Positions 25,089 through 33,192 of a DNA stretch of 64,000 nucleotides are shown piece after piece. The notes beneath the pieces were generated by a model, which worked only from the letters and a program-made list of their open reading frames with translations, searched no databases and had not been told where the DNA came from. The translations under genes and the position numbers were made by a program. Source of the stretch: Mesorhizobium sp. NZP2298 (lineage in GTDB: Bacteria; Pseudomonadota; Alphaproteobacteria; Rhizobiales; Rhizobiaceae); the NCBI RefSeq assembly GCF_013170825.1, contig NZ_CP033365.1, positions 3,360,001-3,424,000 on the forward strand, in the 5' to 3' direction. Numbering within the stretch: the first letter of the stretch is position 1; each line of letters opens with the position of its first letter.

Positions 25089-26318
25089 TTGACCCGAACC
25101 GACTTGAGCCGGCCCAGTCCCGGCATCGACAGTTCCTACGCGTGGATGCGGCTGGCCATCTCAATGCTGCTGGCGACGATCGGTGCGGTCGGCATGTGGG
25201 CGGTGGTCGTGGTGCTGCCTGCCGTGCAGGCCGAGTTCGGCGTCGACCGTGCCGCGGCATCGATGCCCTACACCGCGACCATGGTTGGCTTTGCCGCCGG
25301 CAATGTGCTGGTCGGCCGCGCCATCGATCGCATGGGCTATTGGATCCCGGCACTGTTCTCTTCCGTGGCGCTCTCCGCCGGCCTGCTGCTCGCCGCGCTT
25401 TCGACCTCGATCCTGCAATTCACCCTTGCCCAAGGGGTGCTGATCGGTGTCGGCACTTCGGTGATCTTCGGGCCGCTGATCGCCGACATCTCGCACTGGT
25501 TCAACCGGCGGCGCGGCGTCGCCGTGACAGCGGCCGCGGCCGGCAACTATCTCGCCGGCGCGCTCTGGCCCACCATCATGCCGACGCTGATCAAGGCGGA
25601 AGGCTGGCGCTTCACCTACGCGGCGATTGGTGTCTTCTGCCTGGTCACCATGGTGCCCCTGGTGCTGTTGCTGCGACGAGGTGCTCCTGACGCGGCCGCT
25701 GCTGGCTCGCCCGGGAGCCGGCCGGTGCAGCCGATTCCCATGTCGCCGGCGGCGCTGCAAATGCTGCTGGTCGTTGCCGGCCTCGGCTGTTGCGTGGCGA
25801 TGTCGATGCCACAGGTGCACATCGTCGCCTATTGCATGGATCTTGGCTACGGCATGGCGCATGGCGCCGACATGTTGTCGATCATGATGGCGGCGGGCGT
25901 CGTCAGCCGGCTTGCCTCCGGCTTTATCGCCGATCGCATCGGCGGTGCGAAAACCTTGCTCATCGGTTCGGTGCTCCAGTGCCTGTCGCTGCTGTTTTAC
26001 ATTCCGTTCGACGGACTGGCCTCGCTCTACGTCGTGTCGCTGGTGTTCGGCCTGTCGCAAGGCGGCATCGTGCCTTGCTACGCGATCATCGTGCGCGAGT
26101 ACCTGCCCGCCAAGGAGGCCGGCCAGCGTATCGGCATCGTCATGATGGCGACGATCTTCGGCATGGCGATCGGCGGCTGGATGTCGGGTTGGATCTACGA
26201 CCTGACCGGTTCCTACGCCGCCGCCTTCCTCAACGGCATCGCGTGGAATCTGCTGAACATAGTGGCGATCGGGCTGTTCATGTGGAAGGCAAGGCACAGA
26301 GCCGTCATGGCAGCCTGA
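25089..26318 (+). CDS. MFS transporter
   Basis: A 409-residue major facilitator with about 12 hydrophobic spans. The first half carries the loop 2-3 motif GRAIDRMGYW and the second half repeats it as IADRIGGAK. It resembles the oxalate/formate (OFA) or monocarboxylate branch. The start is a TTG at 25089 with AGGAAA upstream; the first ATG in frame (25146) would begin inside the first span. It probably moves a small organic acid across the inner membrane. The 156 bp after it, up to the LacI gene, show no feature I can name. Confidence 0.85.
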   Translation: MTRTDLSRPSPGIDSSYAWMRLAISMLLATIGAVGMWAVVVVLPAVQAEFGVDRAAASMPYTATMVGFAAGNVLVGRAIDRMGYWIPALFSSVALSAGLLLAALSTSILQFTLAQGVLIGVGTSVIFGPLIADISHWFNRRRGVAVTAAAAGNYLAGALWPTIMPTLIKAEGWRFTYAAIGVFCLVTMVPLVLLLRRGAPDAAAAGSPGSRPVQPIPMSPAALQMLLVVAGLGCCVAMSMPQVHIVAYCMDLGYGMAHGADMLSIMMAAGVVSRLASGFIADRIGGAKTLLIGSVLQCLSLLFYIPFDGLASLYVVSLVFGLSQGGIVPCYAIIVREYLPAKEAGQRIGIVMMATIFGMAIGGWMSGWIYDLTGSYAAAFLNGIAWNLLNIVAIGLFMWKARHRAVMAA

Positions 26319-26474
26319 CGCGAGGGGCGGGGCGCGGTTCTGAGCACCTCGGCTTGACAACGGGCAGGCACTGCGCGACCCCAGAGGCCGAAGGGTGCGG
26401 CAACAGGCCGGTGAGATGGCGACAGCTGGGATGATCATATTGCGGGCGCGCTTCGGCTGCCATGCGCACGAGCC

Positions 26475-27509
26475 GTGGCCTTGATCAAGCCGCGCTCGCG
26501 CCGGGGCGGCGGCCGCCCGACCATATCGGATGTCGCGCGCAAGGCCGGCGTCGGCGCCATCACAGTGTCGCGCGCGCTGCGTGAGCCGGAGCGTGTGAGC
26601 CTGGATTTGCGCCGTCAGATCCAGGCCGCCGTCGACGAGCTTGGCTATGTGCCGGACCCCAATGCGCGGGCTCTGGCCTCGGCGCGCGCCGAAGTGTTCG
26701 GCGTGCTGGTGCCCTCGCTCACCAACAACGTCTTCGCCGAGGTGGTGCGCGGCATCTATGACAGCCTGTCGGACAGCCCGTTCCGCATCCAGCTGGGGAA
26801 CACGCATTATTCGGGACTGGAGGAAGAGCGGCTCTTGCAGGTGTTCGGCTCGCAGCGGCCGGCGGCGCTGATCGTGGCCGGCATCGACCAGACGCCAACC
26901 TCGCGAAAACTGCTGGAAAATGCCGGTTGCCCGGTGGTGCAAGTGATGGAGACCGGGCCGGATCCCGTCGACATGATGGTCGGCTTCTCGCATCTCGACG
27001 GCGGCAGGACGGCGACCGAGCACCTGATCGAGGTGGGATATCGCCGCATCGGCTTCATCGGTGCGCGCATGGATCCGCGCTCGCAGCGGCGCCTGGCTGG
27101 TTATCGCGCCGCGATGGAGAAAGCCGGCCTGTTCGACCCGCGCCTGATCACCACCACGCCGGTGCTGTCCAGCGTGTCGCTCGGCCGCGAAATGTTTCGC
27201 GATGCCCTTGCCAAGATGCCGACGCTCGACGGCGTGTTCTGCAACAATGACGATATCGCGCTCGGTGTGCTGTTCGAATGCCATCGCGCCGCGATCGATG
27301 TGCCGAAGACGATCGGCATCGTCGGCTTCAACGATCTCGATATGATGCAGGTGGCCTTTCCCTCGATCACCAGCATCCGCACCCATCGCTACGAAATCGG
27401 GCGGCGCGCGGTGGCCATGGCGCTGGCGGCGATCGCCGGCGACCGACCGGAGCAACGCATCGTTGACCTCGGCTTCGAGCTCAAGCGCCGCGAGAGCACG
27501 GCCCGCTGA
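26475..27509 (+). CDS. LacI-family regulator, GntR(gluconate)-like
   Basis: A 344-residue repressor. The N-terminal helix-turn-helix is ISDVARKAGVGAITVSRALR, followed by a hinge and a periplasmic-binding-like sensor domain. Several segments closely match E. coli GntR, the gluconate repressor: PSLTNNVFAEVVRGI, FIGARMDPRSQRRLAGY and LDGVFCNNDDIALGVLFECH. The start is GTG at 26475, or TTG at 26481. It lies just upstream of an ABC importer and a gluconokinase gene, with a perfect 16-bp palindrome between. Gluconate or 6-phosphogluconate is a reasonable guess for the inducer. Confidence 0.92.
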   Translation: MALIKPRSRRGGGRPTISDVARKAGVGAITVSRALREPERVSLDLRRQIQAAVDELGYVPDPNARALASARAEVFGVLVPSLTNNVFAEVVRGIYDSLSDSPFRIQLGNTHYSGLEEERLLQVFGSQRPAALIVAGIDQTPTSRKLLENAGCPVVQVMETGPDPVDMMVGFSHLDGGRTATEHLIEVGYRRIGFIGARMDPRSQRRLAGYRAAMEKAGLFDPRLITTTPVLSSVSLGREMFRDALAKMPTLDGVFCNNDDIALGVLFECHRAAIDVPKTIGIVGFNDLDMMQVAFPSITSIRTHRYEIGRRAVAMALAAIAGDRPEQRIVDLGFELKRRESTAR

Positions 27510-27553
27510 ACACACTTTCGGGAACGACCGCAAATGGCGCTTTACACAACGTC

Positions 27554-27569
27554 ATGGTAGCGCTACCAT
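27554..27569. promoter_or_regulatory. LacI-type operator, perfect 16-bp palindrome
   Basis: ATGGTAGCGCTACCAT is fully self-complementary with a central CG, as in typical LacI-family operators. It lies 44 bases after the LacI gene and 248 bases before the binding-protein gene, the natural place for repression of the importer operon by that regulator. Confidence 0.8.
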
Positions 27570-27816
27570 TTTCACTGAACGGGCACCGCCAGCAAAGGTA
27601 TTGCGCCTGTTTATTATACATAAGCAACAGTTCATGCTTGTTTATTATGTATAATATGATAGATTTTCCCCTGATCGATGGGGACGGCAAGGGGAGGGAT
27701 CGCGGAGGTCTTCGGCACCTGGCAGGCGTGACTGGGCAAGGCGGAGGGGCCAGCCGGAAACGCGAAAATTCCATAAACTGAACCGACACTCAGAACTGCA
27801 ATCGGGAGGATTATCG
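27570..27816 (+). promoter_or_regulatory. AT-rich leader of the importer operon
   Basis: The stretch 27600-27665 is strikingly AT-rich against the GC-rich background. It holds two related segments, TTATTATACATAA at 27611-27623 and TTATTATGTATAATA at 27642-27656. The second contains an exact TATAAT at 27650-27655, a possible -10 box, although no good -35 sits at the right distance. CGGGAGGA precedes the start codon at 27817. With the palindrome at 27554, the whole 307-bp gap appears regulatory. Confidence 0.5.
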
Positions 27817-28944
27817 ATGATCAAGTCACTTGTCGGTGGCGTTGTTGCCGCCAGCGCTTTCGTCATGCTCAACTCGGCCGCCATGGCCGCCGGCCCGGAA
27901 ATCGTATCCGGTCCCGCCGCCCAGGCCGACTGCTTCGTGCCGTGGAGCGCGGACACGAAATTCTTCAAATATCCAAAGAAGGAAGGCCCGTTCCGCATCG
28001 CCTTCGCCAATGGCTATATCGCCAATACCTGGCGCATCCAGATGGTGCAGACGGCCAAGGCCTATGCGGCCCAGCCCGAGGTCAAGGCCAAGATCAAGGA
28101 ATTCAAGGTCGTCTCGACCGGCGAGGACGTCCCGGCGCAGATCTCGGCGATCAACAATTTCATCGATTCCGGCTATGACGCCATCGTCACGGACGCGCAG
28201 AATCCGACCGCTTTCGGTCCGGTCATCAAGCGCGCCAAGGAAGCCGGCATCGTTCTGGTCGCCTTCGACAACATCCTCGACACCAAGGATGCCATCAACG
28301 TCAATGTCGACCAGAAGGGGCTTGGCGAATTGTGGGCCAAGTGGCTGGTCGAGAAGGTGCCTAATGGCGGCAAGATCCTCGAGGTGCGTGGTGTGGCCGG
28401 CACCTCCGTCGATACCGATCGCCACAATGGCATCCATGAAGTGCTCGACGCCTCCGGCAAGAAATGGGACGTCACCGAAGTCGCCGGCAAATGGGATGAC
28501 GGCGTGGCGCAGAAGGTGACCGCCGACGCCATCGCCACCAACGGTCCGTTCGACGGCATCACCGGCCAGGGTGGCGATACCGGCATCGTCCAGGCGATGA
28601 TCGATGCCAAGCATCCGTTCGTGCCGTTCGGCGGCGAAACCGAAAACGGCTTCCGCAAGTTCTGCGCGGCCCATTCCGCCGATGGCCTGAAATGCACCTC
28701 CGCTGGCTCCGGTCCGGCCCAGGTTGCCGTCGCCATCAAGACCGCGATCGCGGCACTCGAAGGCGAGGTGGTGCCGCAGGAAGTGAAGCTGCCGCTGGCT
28801 GTCGCCACGGATCCGGACATGAAGGAAGGCACCGATTACTTCCCGAAGGAATCCGACAATTTTTTCGTCGGCAATTCCTTCCCGACCTGCGGCATCAATT
28901 TCAGTGCCCAGGAAATCATGGGGCAGACCAAGGAAAACCAGTAA
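27817..28944 (+). CDS. ABC transporter substrate-binding protein (CUT2, sugar-acid candidate)
   Basis: A 375-residue periplasmic binding protein. It has a signal peptide (MIKSLVGGVVAASAFVMLNS, cleavage near AMA) and a Peripla_BP_4-like fold. RIAFANGYIANTWRIQMVQT, then DAIVTDAQNPTAFGPVIK, then FDGITGQGGDTGIVQAM are the ligand-lobe segments. It has three Cys in the second half. It is the first gene of the importer operon behind the LacI operator, and gluconokinase closes the set. Gluconate or a related aldonate is therefore the favoured ligand, by inference. Confidence 0.9.
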   Translation: MIKSLVGGVVAASAFVMLNSAAMAAGPEIVSGPAAQADCFVPWSADTKFFKYPKKEGPFRIAFANGYIANTWRIQMVQTAKAYAAQPEVKAKIKEFKVVSTGEDVPAQISAINNFIDSGYDAIVTDAQNPTAFGPVIKRAKEAGIVLVAFDNILDTKDAINVNVDQKGLGELWAKWLVEKVPNGGKILEVRGVAGTSVDTDRHNGIHEVLDASGKKWDVTEVAGKWDDGVAQKVTADAIATNGPFDGITGQGGDTGIVQAMIDAKHPFVPFGGETENGFRKFCAAHSADGLKCTSAGSGPAQVAVAIKTAIAALEGEVVPQEVKLPLAVATDPDMKEGTDYFPKESDNFFVGNSFPTCGINFSAQEIMGQTKENQ

Positions 28945-28958
28945 TCGCTGGCCAATGC

Positions 28959-28988
28959 CTGGCGCCGCGGCTTGCTCCGTGGCGCCAG
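28959..28988 (+). repeat. Intercistronic hairpin after binding-protein gene
   Basis: CTGGCGCCGCGG (28959-28970), loop CTTGCT, CCGTGGCGCCAG (28977-28988). The arms pair over 12 positions with one G-T. It sits between the binding protein and ATPase genes, where such hairpins commonly raise the amount of binding protein relative to the membrane parts. Confidence 0.6.
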
Positions 28989-29019
28989 CCTGCAATCCCA
29001 CAATGGCCCTGGAGGGTTG

Positions 29020-30567
29020 ATGGACGGTGCGGCTCCTCTCTTTCGCATGGAAGGCATATCCAAGCGCTACGGCGGCGTGCGGGCGCTGGAAAAGGCCGAG
29101 CTTGCGGTCGAAGCCGGCAGCATCCACGCCATTCTCGGTGAAAACGGCGCCGGCAAATCGACGCTGATCAAGGTCATGGCCGGTGTCGTGGCGCCCGACG
29201 AGGGCCGCATGATGCTGGACGGCCGCGAAGTGACTTTCGCGTCGCCCGGTGCGGCGAACAAGGCCGGCATCGTCTGCATCTTCCAGGAACTGTCGCTGAT
29301 CCCCGAGCTCAGCGTTGCCGACAACATCGTCATTTCCGACCCGCCCAAACGCTTCGGCATGATCGACCGCAAGGCGCAGCGCCGCATCGCGGAGGAAGCC
29401 CTTGCCCGCGCCGGCGCGGCCGACATCCATCCGCTGGCGCTGGTCAAGGACCTGCCGCTGTCGCGCCGGCAGATGGTCGAGATCGCCAAGGCGTTGGCCA
29501 GAAAACCGCGAATCCTGATCCTCGACGAGGCAACCTCGGCGCTGACGGCGGCGGATGTCTCGAAGATATTCGGCGTCTTGAAGCGGCTGCGCTCGGAAGG
29601 GTTGGCGCTGCTCTACATCTCGCACCGCATGAACGAGATCGCCGAACTTGCCGATCAGTGCACGGTGTTCCGCAACGGCCGCAACGTCGCCAGCTACAAG
29701 GCCGGCTCGAAGAGCGACAATGAGGTGGTCGAACTGATGATCGGCCGCGAATACAGCCACATCTTTCCGCCCAAACCGGCGGCTGCACCGGCCAGCGCCG
29801 CCCCCAGGCTCGAAGCGCGCAAGCTCTCCTGGGCCGACCGGCTGCACGACATCTCGCTGACCGTCAGGGCGGGCGAGGTCGTCGGCCTCGGCGGTCTTGA
29901 CGGCCAGGGCCAGCGCGAATTGCTGCTTGCCTTCTTCGGGGTGCTGCGCGGCCTTGCCGGCGAGGTGCTGATCGACGGCAAGCCGGTGGCCATCAGCAGT
30001 CCCGCCGTGGCCCGCCAGGACGGCATCGGCATGGCGCTCATTCCGGAGGACCGCAAGACGGAAGGCTTGATGCTGCCGATGACGGTGCGCGAGAACCTGT
30101 CCTTTGCCGCGCTCGACCGGCTGTCCAGGAGCGGCATCATCGATCGCGCCGCCGAGCAGCGGCTGATCGACGATATGGTTGGCCTGCTCGCCATCAAGAC
30201 GGCGGGTCTCGACATTCCGGTCGGCGCGCTGTCGGGTGGCAACCAGCAGAAGGTGGTCATCGCCAAATGGCTGATGCGCCAGCCGCGCATCATCCTGCTC
30301 AACGATCCGACGCGCGGCATCGATGTCGGCACCAAGCAGGAGATCTACCAGCTGATGCGCAAGCTGGCGGATGCGGGTGCGGCGATCCTGTTCTATTCGA
30401 CCGATTATGACGAGCTGATCGGCTGCTGTGACCGTGTGCTGGTGCTTTACGATGGCGCGGTCAAGCGCGAACTGGTCGGCGCCGAGATCACCGAGCGGGC
30501 GCTGATATCGAGCGCGCTCAACATCCATGGCGAGGAGAGCCCGGTGGGCCTGGGAGCAAGCGTGTGA
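29020..30567 (+). CDS. Sugar ABC transporter ATP-binding protein (RbsA type)
   Basis: A 515-residue double ABC ATPase. The N-terminal domain has GENGAGKST, signature-like LPLSRRQMVEIAKAL and ILILDEATSALT. The C-terminal domain has the full LSGGNQQKVVIAKWL and NDPTRGIDVGT. I start it at the ATG at 29020 preceded by GGAGGG; the upstream frame to 28972 runs into the hairpin. It powers the two permeases downstream, overlapping the first by ATGA-type coupling at 30564. Confidence 0.93.
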   Translation: MDGAAPLFRMEGISKRYGGVRALEKAELAVEAGSIHAILGENGAGKSTLIKVMAGVVAPDEGRMMLDGREVTFASPGAANKAGIVCIFQELSLIPELSVADNIVISDPPKRFGMIDRKAQRRIAEEALARAGAADIHPLALVKDLPLSRRQMVEIAKALARKPRILILDEATSALTAADVSKIFGVLKRLRSEGLALLYISHRMNEIAELADQCTVFRNGRNVASYKAGSKSDNEVVELMIGREYSHIFPPKPAAAPASAAPRLEARKLSWADRLHDISLTVRAGEVVGLGGLDGQGQRELLLAFFGVLRGLAGEVLIDGKPVAISSPAVARQDGIGMALIPEDRKTEGLMLPMTVRENLSFAALDRLSRSGIIDRAAEQRLIDDMVGLLAIKTAGLDIPVGALSGGNQQKVVIAKWLMRQPRIILLNDPTRGIDVGTKQEIYQLMRKLADAGAAILFYSTDYDELIGCCDRVLVLYDGAVKRELVGAEITERALISSALNIHGEESPVGLGASV

Positions 30568-31544
30568 AAGATTGGCGCTACTGGCTGGCCGAGCAGCGCG
30601 GAACGCTGCTGGCGCTAGGCATCTTCATCGTCATGTTCGTCATCTACACCTCGAACCATCCGGCCGGATTTACCGCCAATGTGGTGCAGACGGCGGCCAA
30701 CAAGGGCGTGCTGCTCGCCTTCGTCGCCATGGCGCAGACGCTGGTGGTGATCACCGCCGGCATCGACCTGTCCGTCGGCATGATCTTCCTGCTCACCAAC
30801 TGCCTGGCTTCCTGGCTGGTGGTGGGCACGCCGGCGCAGACGGCGCTCGGCGTCATCGCCGTGCTGGCGGTCGGCCTTCTGTGCGGCGCCATCAACGGCG
30901 CCATCGTCATCTATGGACGACTGCAGCCGATCGTCGCCACCATCGCCACCGGCGCCGTCTATTACGGTATCGGCCTTTTGCTGCGGCCATTCCCGGGCGG
31001 CTCGGTCAATGAGGATCTTGCCGATGCGCTGACCGGCCGCGTGTTCGGCGTGGTGCCGGCGAGCCTCGTCGTGCTGCTCGCCATCGTGCTGGTGGTCTGG
31101 GTGCCGTTCAGCCGCTCGGTGCTTGGCCGGGCGGCTTACGCGGCGGGATCGTCGGAGACGGCGGCCTACATGTCGGGCGTGCCGATCCGGCGCGGCAAGT
31201 TCGCCGCCTACACGCTGGCCGGCCTGCTGGCATCGATCGGCGGTCTGTTCCTGACCTTCTTCACCTATACGGGCGAAGCGGCCTATGCCAGCGGCAACTC
31301 CTACACGCTGTTCTCGATCGCCGCCGTGGTGCTCGGCGGCGTCTCGCTGTTCGGCGGCAAGGGCAGCGCCATTGGCGCCATCTTCGGCGCGCTCGCTTTC
31401 CGCACCATTGGCGATCTGTTGTTCGTGTTCGATTTCGATCCGCTCTGGCAGCCTTTGTTCCAGGGCGTTATCCTGCTGGTCGCCGTCAGCCTCGGCGCCT
31501 TCGCCCTGTTTCGGGTCCGCAACCGGCTGGAGTGGTTCCTGTGA
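30564..31544 (+). CDS. Sugar ABC transporter permease 1 (RbsC type)
   Basis: A 326-residue inner-membrane permease. VVITAGIDLSVGMIFLLTN is the family motif, followed by VLGGVSLFGGKGSAIGAI near the C-terminus. The start (GTG at 30564) overlaps the ATPase stop. It is distinct in sequence from the second permease, so the importer probably uses a heterodimeric channel. Confidence 0.92.
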   Translation: MKDWRYWLAEQRGTLLALGIFIVMFVIYTSNHPAGFTANVVQTAANKGVLLAFVAMAQTLVVITAGIDLSVGMIFLLTNCLASWLVVGTPAQTALGVIAVLAVGLLCGAINGAIVIYGRLQPIVATIATGAVYYGIGLLLRPFPGGSVNEDLADALTGRVFGVVPASLVVLLAIVLVVWVPFSRSVLGRAAYAAGSSETAAYMSGVPIRRGKFAAYTLAGLLASIGGLFLTFFTYTGEAAYASGNSYTLFSIAAVVLGGVSLFGGKGSAIGAIFGALAFRTIGDLLFVFDFDPLWQPLFQGVILLVAVSLGAFALFRVRNRLEWFL

Positions 31545-32527
31545 GCGAAACGACGCTTGGCGGCATTGCCGGCCGCATGCCGAAATTCATCCGCCGCGCC
31601 GATCCGGCGGTGCTGACGGCTTTTGCCTGCATCGTGGTGCTGCTGTTGCTGGGCAGCCTCTATTCGCGCAGCTTCCTGTCGCCTGAATATCTGCTGCAGC
31701 AGCTCAAGGTGGCCTCATTCCTCGGTGTCATCGCCACCGGCATGATGCTGGTCATCCTGCTGGGCCAGATCGACCTGTCGGTGCCCTGGGCGGTGGCGGC
31801 GGGCGCTATGATGGCATGCGCGGCGGCGGCCTACGGTCCGGTCGGCGTCGCGCTGGCCATCCCGTTCGGCATCTTCTGCGGCGTGCTGATCGGCGTCGTC
31901 AACGGCATCGGCGTTGCCTATCTGCGCATCCCCTCGATGATCATCACACTTGCCACCAACGCCGTCGCGCAAGGGCTGATGGTGGTCTACACCGGGGGCT
32001 TCTCGCCGCAGGATTCGGCCACCGGCGCCATGCGTTACCTCGCCACCGGCTTCGCCATTCCGGGCGTCCCCAACGCGGTCATCATCTGGGCGTTGATCGG
32101 GGCCGCGATGGTGTTCGTGCTGACCCGCACCGGTTTCGGCCGCACCGTCTACGGCATCGGCAACCGCGAGCGCGCCGCCTATCTCTCGGGCATCGACACA
32201 AGGCGCGTGGTGATGATCGCCTTCGCCGTCTCCGGCGGGCTCTCCGCCTTCGGCGGCGTGCTTCTGGCCGGCTATGCCTCCAAGGCGGCGCAGTCGATGG
32301 GCGATGCCTATCTCTTGCCGTCGATCGCCGCGGTCGTGCTTGGCGGCACCTCGATCCTCGGCGGGCGCGGGTCCTATCTCGGCACCGTTGCCGGCGTCAT
32401 CCTGATCACGCTCCTGCAATCCATCCTGTCGGTCATGCAGATGCCGGAGGCGGGGCGACAGATCATCTATGGCGTCGTTATCGTCGCCATGCTGTTGCTC
32501 TACGGCCGCGCGCCGGCAAGCCGCTAG
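31541..32527 (+). CDS. Sugar ABC transporter permease 2 (RbsC type)
   Basis: A 328-residue permease starting at the GTG at 31541, which overlaps the previous stop (GTGA). It has VILLGQIDLSVPWAVAAGAM, a variant of the RbsC ITGGIDLSVG motif, and VVLGGTSILGGRGSYLGTVA. Two permeases in tandem with one double ATPase is common in rhizobial CUT2 operons. Confidence 0.92.
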   Translation: MSETTLGGIAGRMPKFIRRADPAVLTAFACIVVLLLLGSLYSRSFLSPEYLLQQLKVASFLGVIATGMMLVILLGQIDLSVPWAVAAGAMMACAAAAYGPVGVALAIPFGIFCGVLIGVVNGIGVAYLRIPSMIITLATNAVAQGLMVVYTGGFSPQDSATGAMRYLATGFAIPGVPNAVIIWALIGAAMVFVLTRTGFGRTVYGIGNRERAAYLSGIDTRRVVMIAFAVSGGLSAFGGVLLAGYASKAAQSMGDAYLLPSIAAVVLGGTSILGGRGSYLGTVAGVILITLLQSILSVMQMPEAGRQIIYGVVIVAMLLLYGRAPASR

Positions 32528-32535
32528 AGCCGGAT

Positions 32536-32640
32536 GATTTCAGGTCGAATCGACCTGAAATCTGAATCCGCCTCTAAATCAAGGAGATAGAGCATGATGT
32601 CGTCCGAAAGCCGCTTCACACTTTTCGGCATCATGCTCTA
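32536..32640. repeat. Rhizobial palindromic intergenic element (RIME-like)
   Basis: Two hairpins in series. GATTTCAGGTCGA (32536-32548) pairs perfectly with 32550-32562 around one base. TAGAGCATGATG (32588-32599) pairs perfectly with CATCATGCTCTA (32629-32640), with an inner CCGAAA/TTTCGG pair. I recall similar mosaics as abundant in Mesorhizobium intergenic DNA. It separates the second permease from the gluconokinase and ends 3 bases before that gene's start. Confidence 0.75.
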
Positions 32641-32643
32641 GCC

Positions 32644-33192
32644 GTGGACGAAGAAGCAGCGCAGGCGCCGACGCGCCCCCCCGGCTCAGTGCCTCCGGCC
32701 ATCGTGGTGATGGGCGTCGCCGGCTGCGGCAAGTCGGCCGTCGGCACCGCGCTGGCGGCCGCGCTGGGCGCCATCTTCATCGAGGGCGACAGGCTGCACC
32801 CGCCCGAGAATGTCGCCCGCATGGCAAGCGGCGAGCCGCTCACCGATCAGCTGCGCGAAGGCTGGCTCGATGCGATCGGCGAACACATCGCGGCATCGGT
32901 CGGCAAAGGGCAAGGCGTGGTCGCGGCCTGCTCGGCGCTGAAGCGCGGCTATCGCGAACGTCTGCGCGGCTTTTGCCTTGATATCACCTTCCTCTACCTG
33001 GAGATCGACCCGGCGACGGCGAGCGAGCGGGTCGCCAGCCGGAAGGGGCATTTCATGCCGGCCAGCCTGGTCGACAGCCAGTTCGCCATACTGGAGCCGC
33101 CGAGGAGGGATGAGCGGGCACTGACGATCGACGCGACGAAACCCGTCGCTGATGTGATTGCCGACGCGATCCGGCTGCTGGCCAAATCATGA
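32644..33192 (+). CDS. gntK: Gluconokinase
   Basis: A 182-residue kinase of the GntK/IdnK family that phosphorylates gluconate to 6-phosphogluconate. The P-loop is MGVAGCGKSAVG; FIEGDRLHPPENVARMASGE is the substrate region; ACSALKRGYRERL and RKGHFMPASLVDSQFAILE are family signatures. The usual DxDRxPWL after the substrate loop reads TDQLREGWL, a small deviation. The frame opens only after 32641, so the GTG at 32644 is the earliest start. No Shine-Dalgarno is visible because the repeat element abuts it; a later ATG at 32708 would remove the strand before the P-loop. It closes the importer operon. Confidence 0.93.
   Translation: MDEEAAQAPTRPPGSVPPAIVVMGVAGCGKSAVGTALAAALGAIFIEGDRLHPPENVARMASGEPLTDQLREGWLDAIGEHIAASVGKGQGVVAACSALKRGYRERLRGFCLDITFLYLEIDPATASERVASRKGHFMPASLVDSQFAILEPPRRDERALTIDATKPVADVIADAIRLLAKS

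Noticed and set aside
25161..27533. A 790-residue minus-strand frame opposite the MFS and LacI genes
   Set aside because: It covers two unrelated real genes and the gap between them, with the repetitive Arg/His/Asp composition of a shadow.
27826..30528. A 900-residue minus-strand frame opposite the binding protein and ATPase genes
   Set aside because: It is an antisense shadow with biased composition, crosses two well-supported genes and has no motif or ribosome site.
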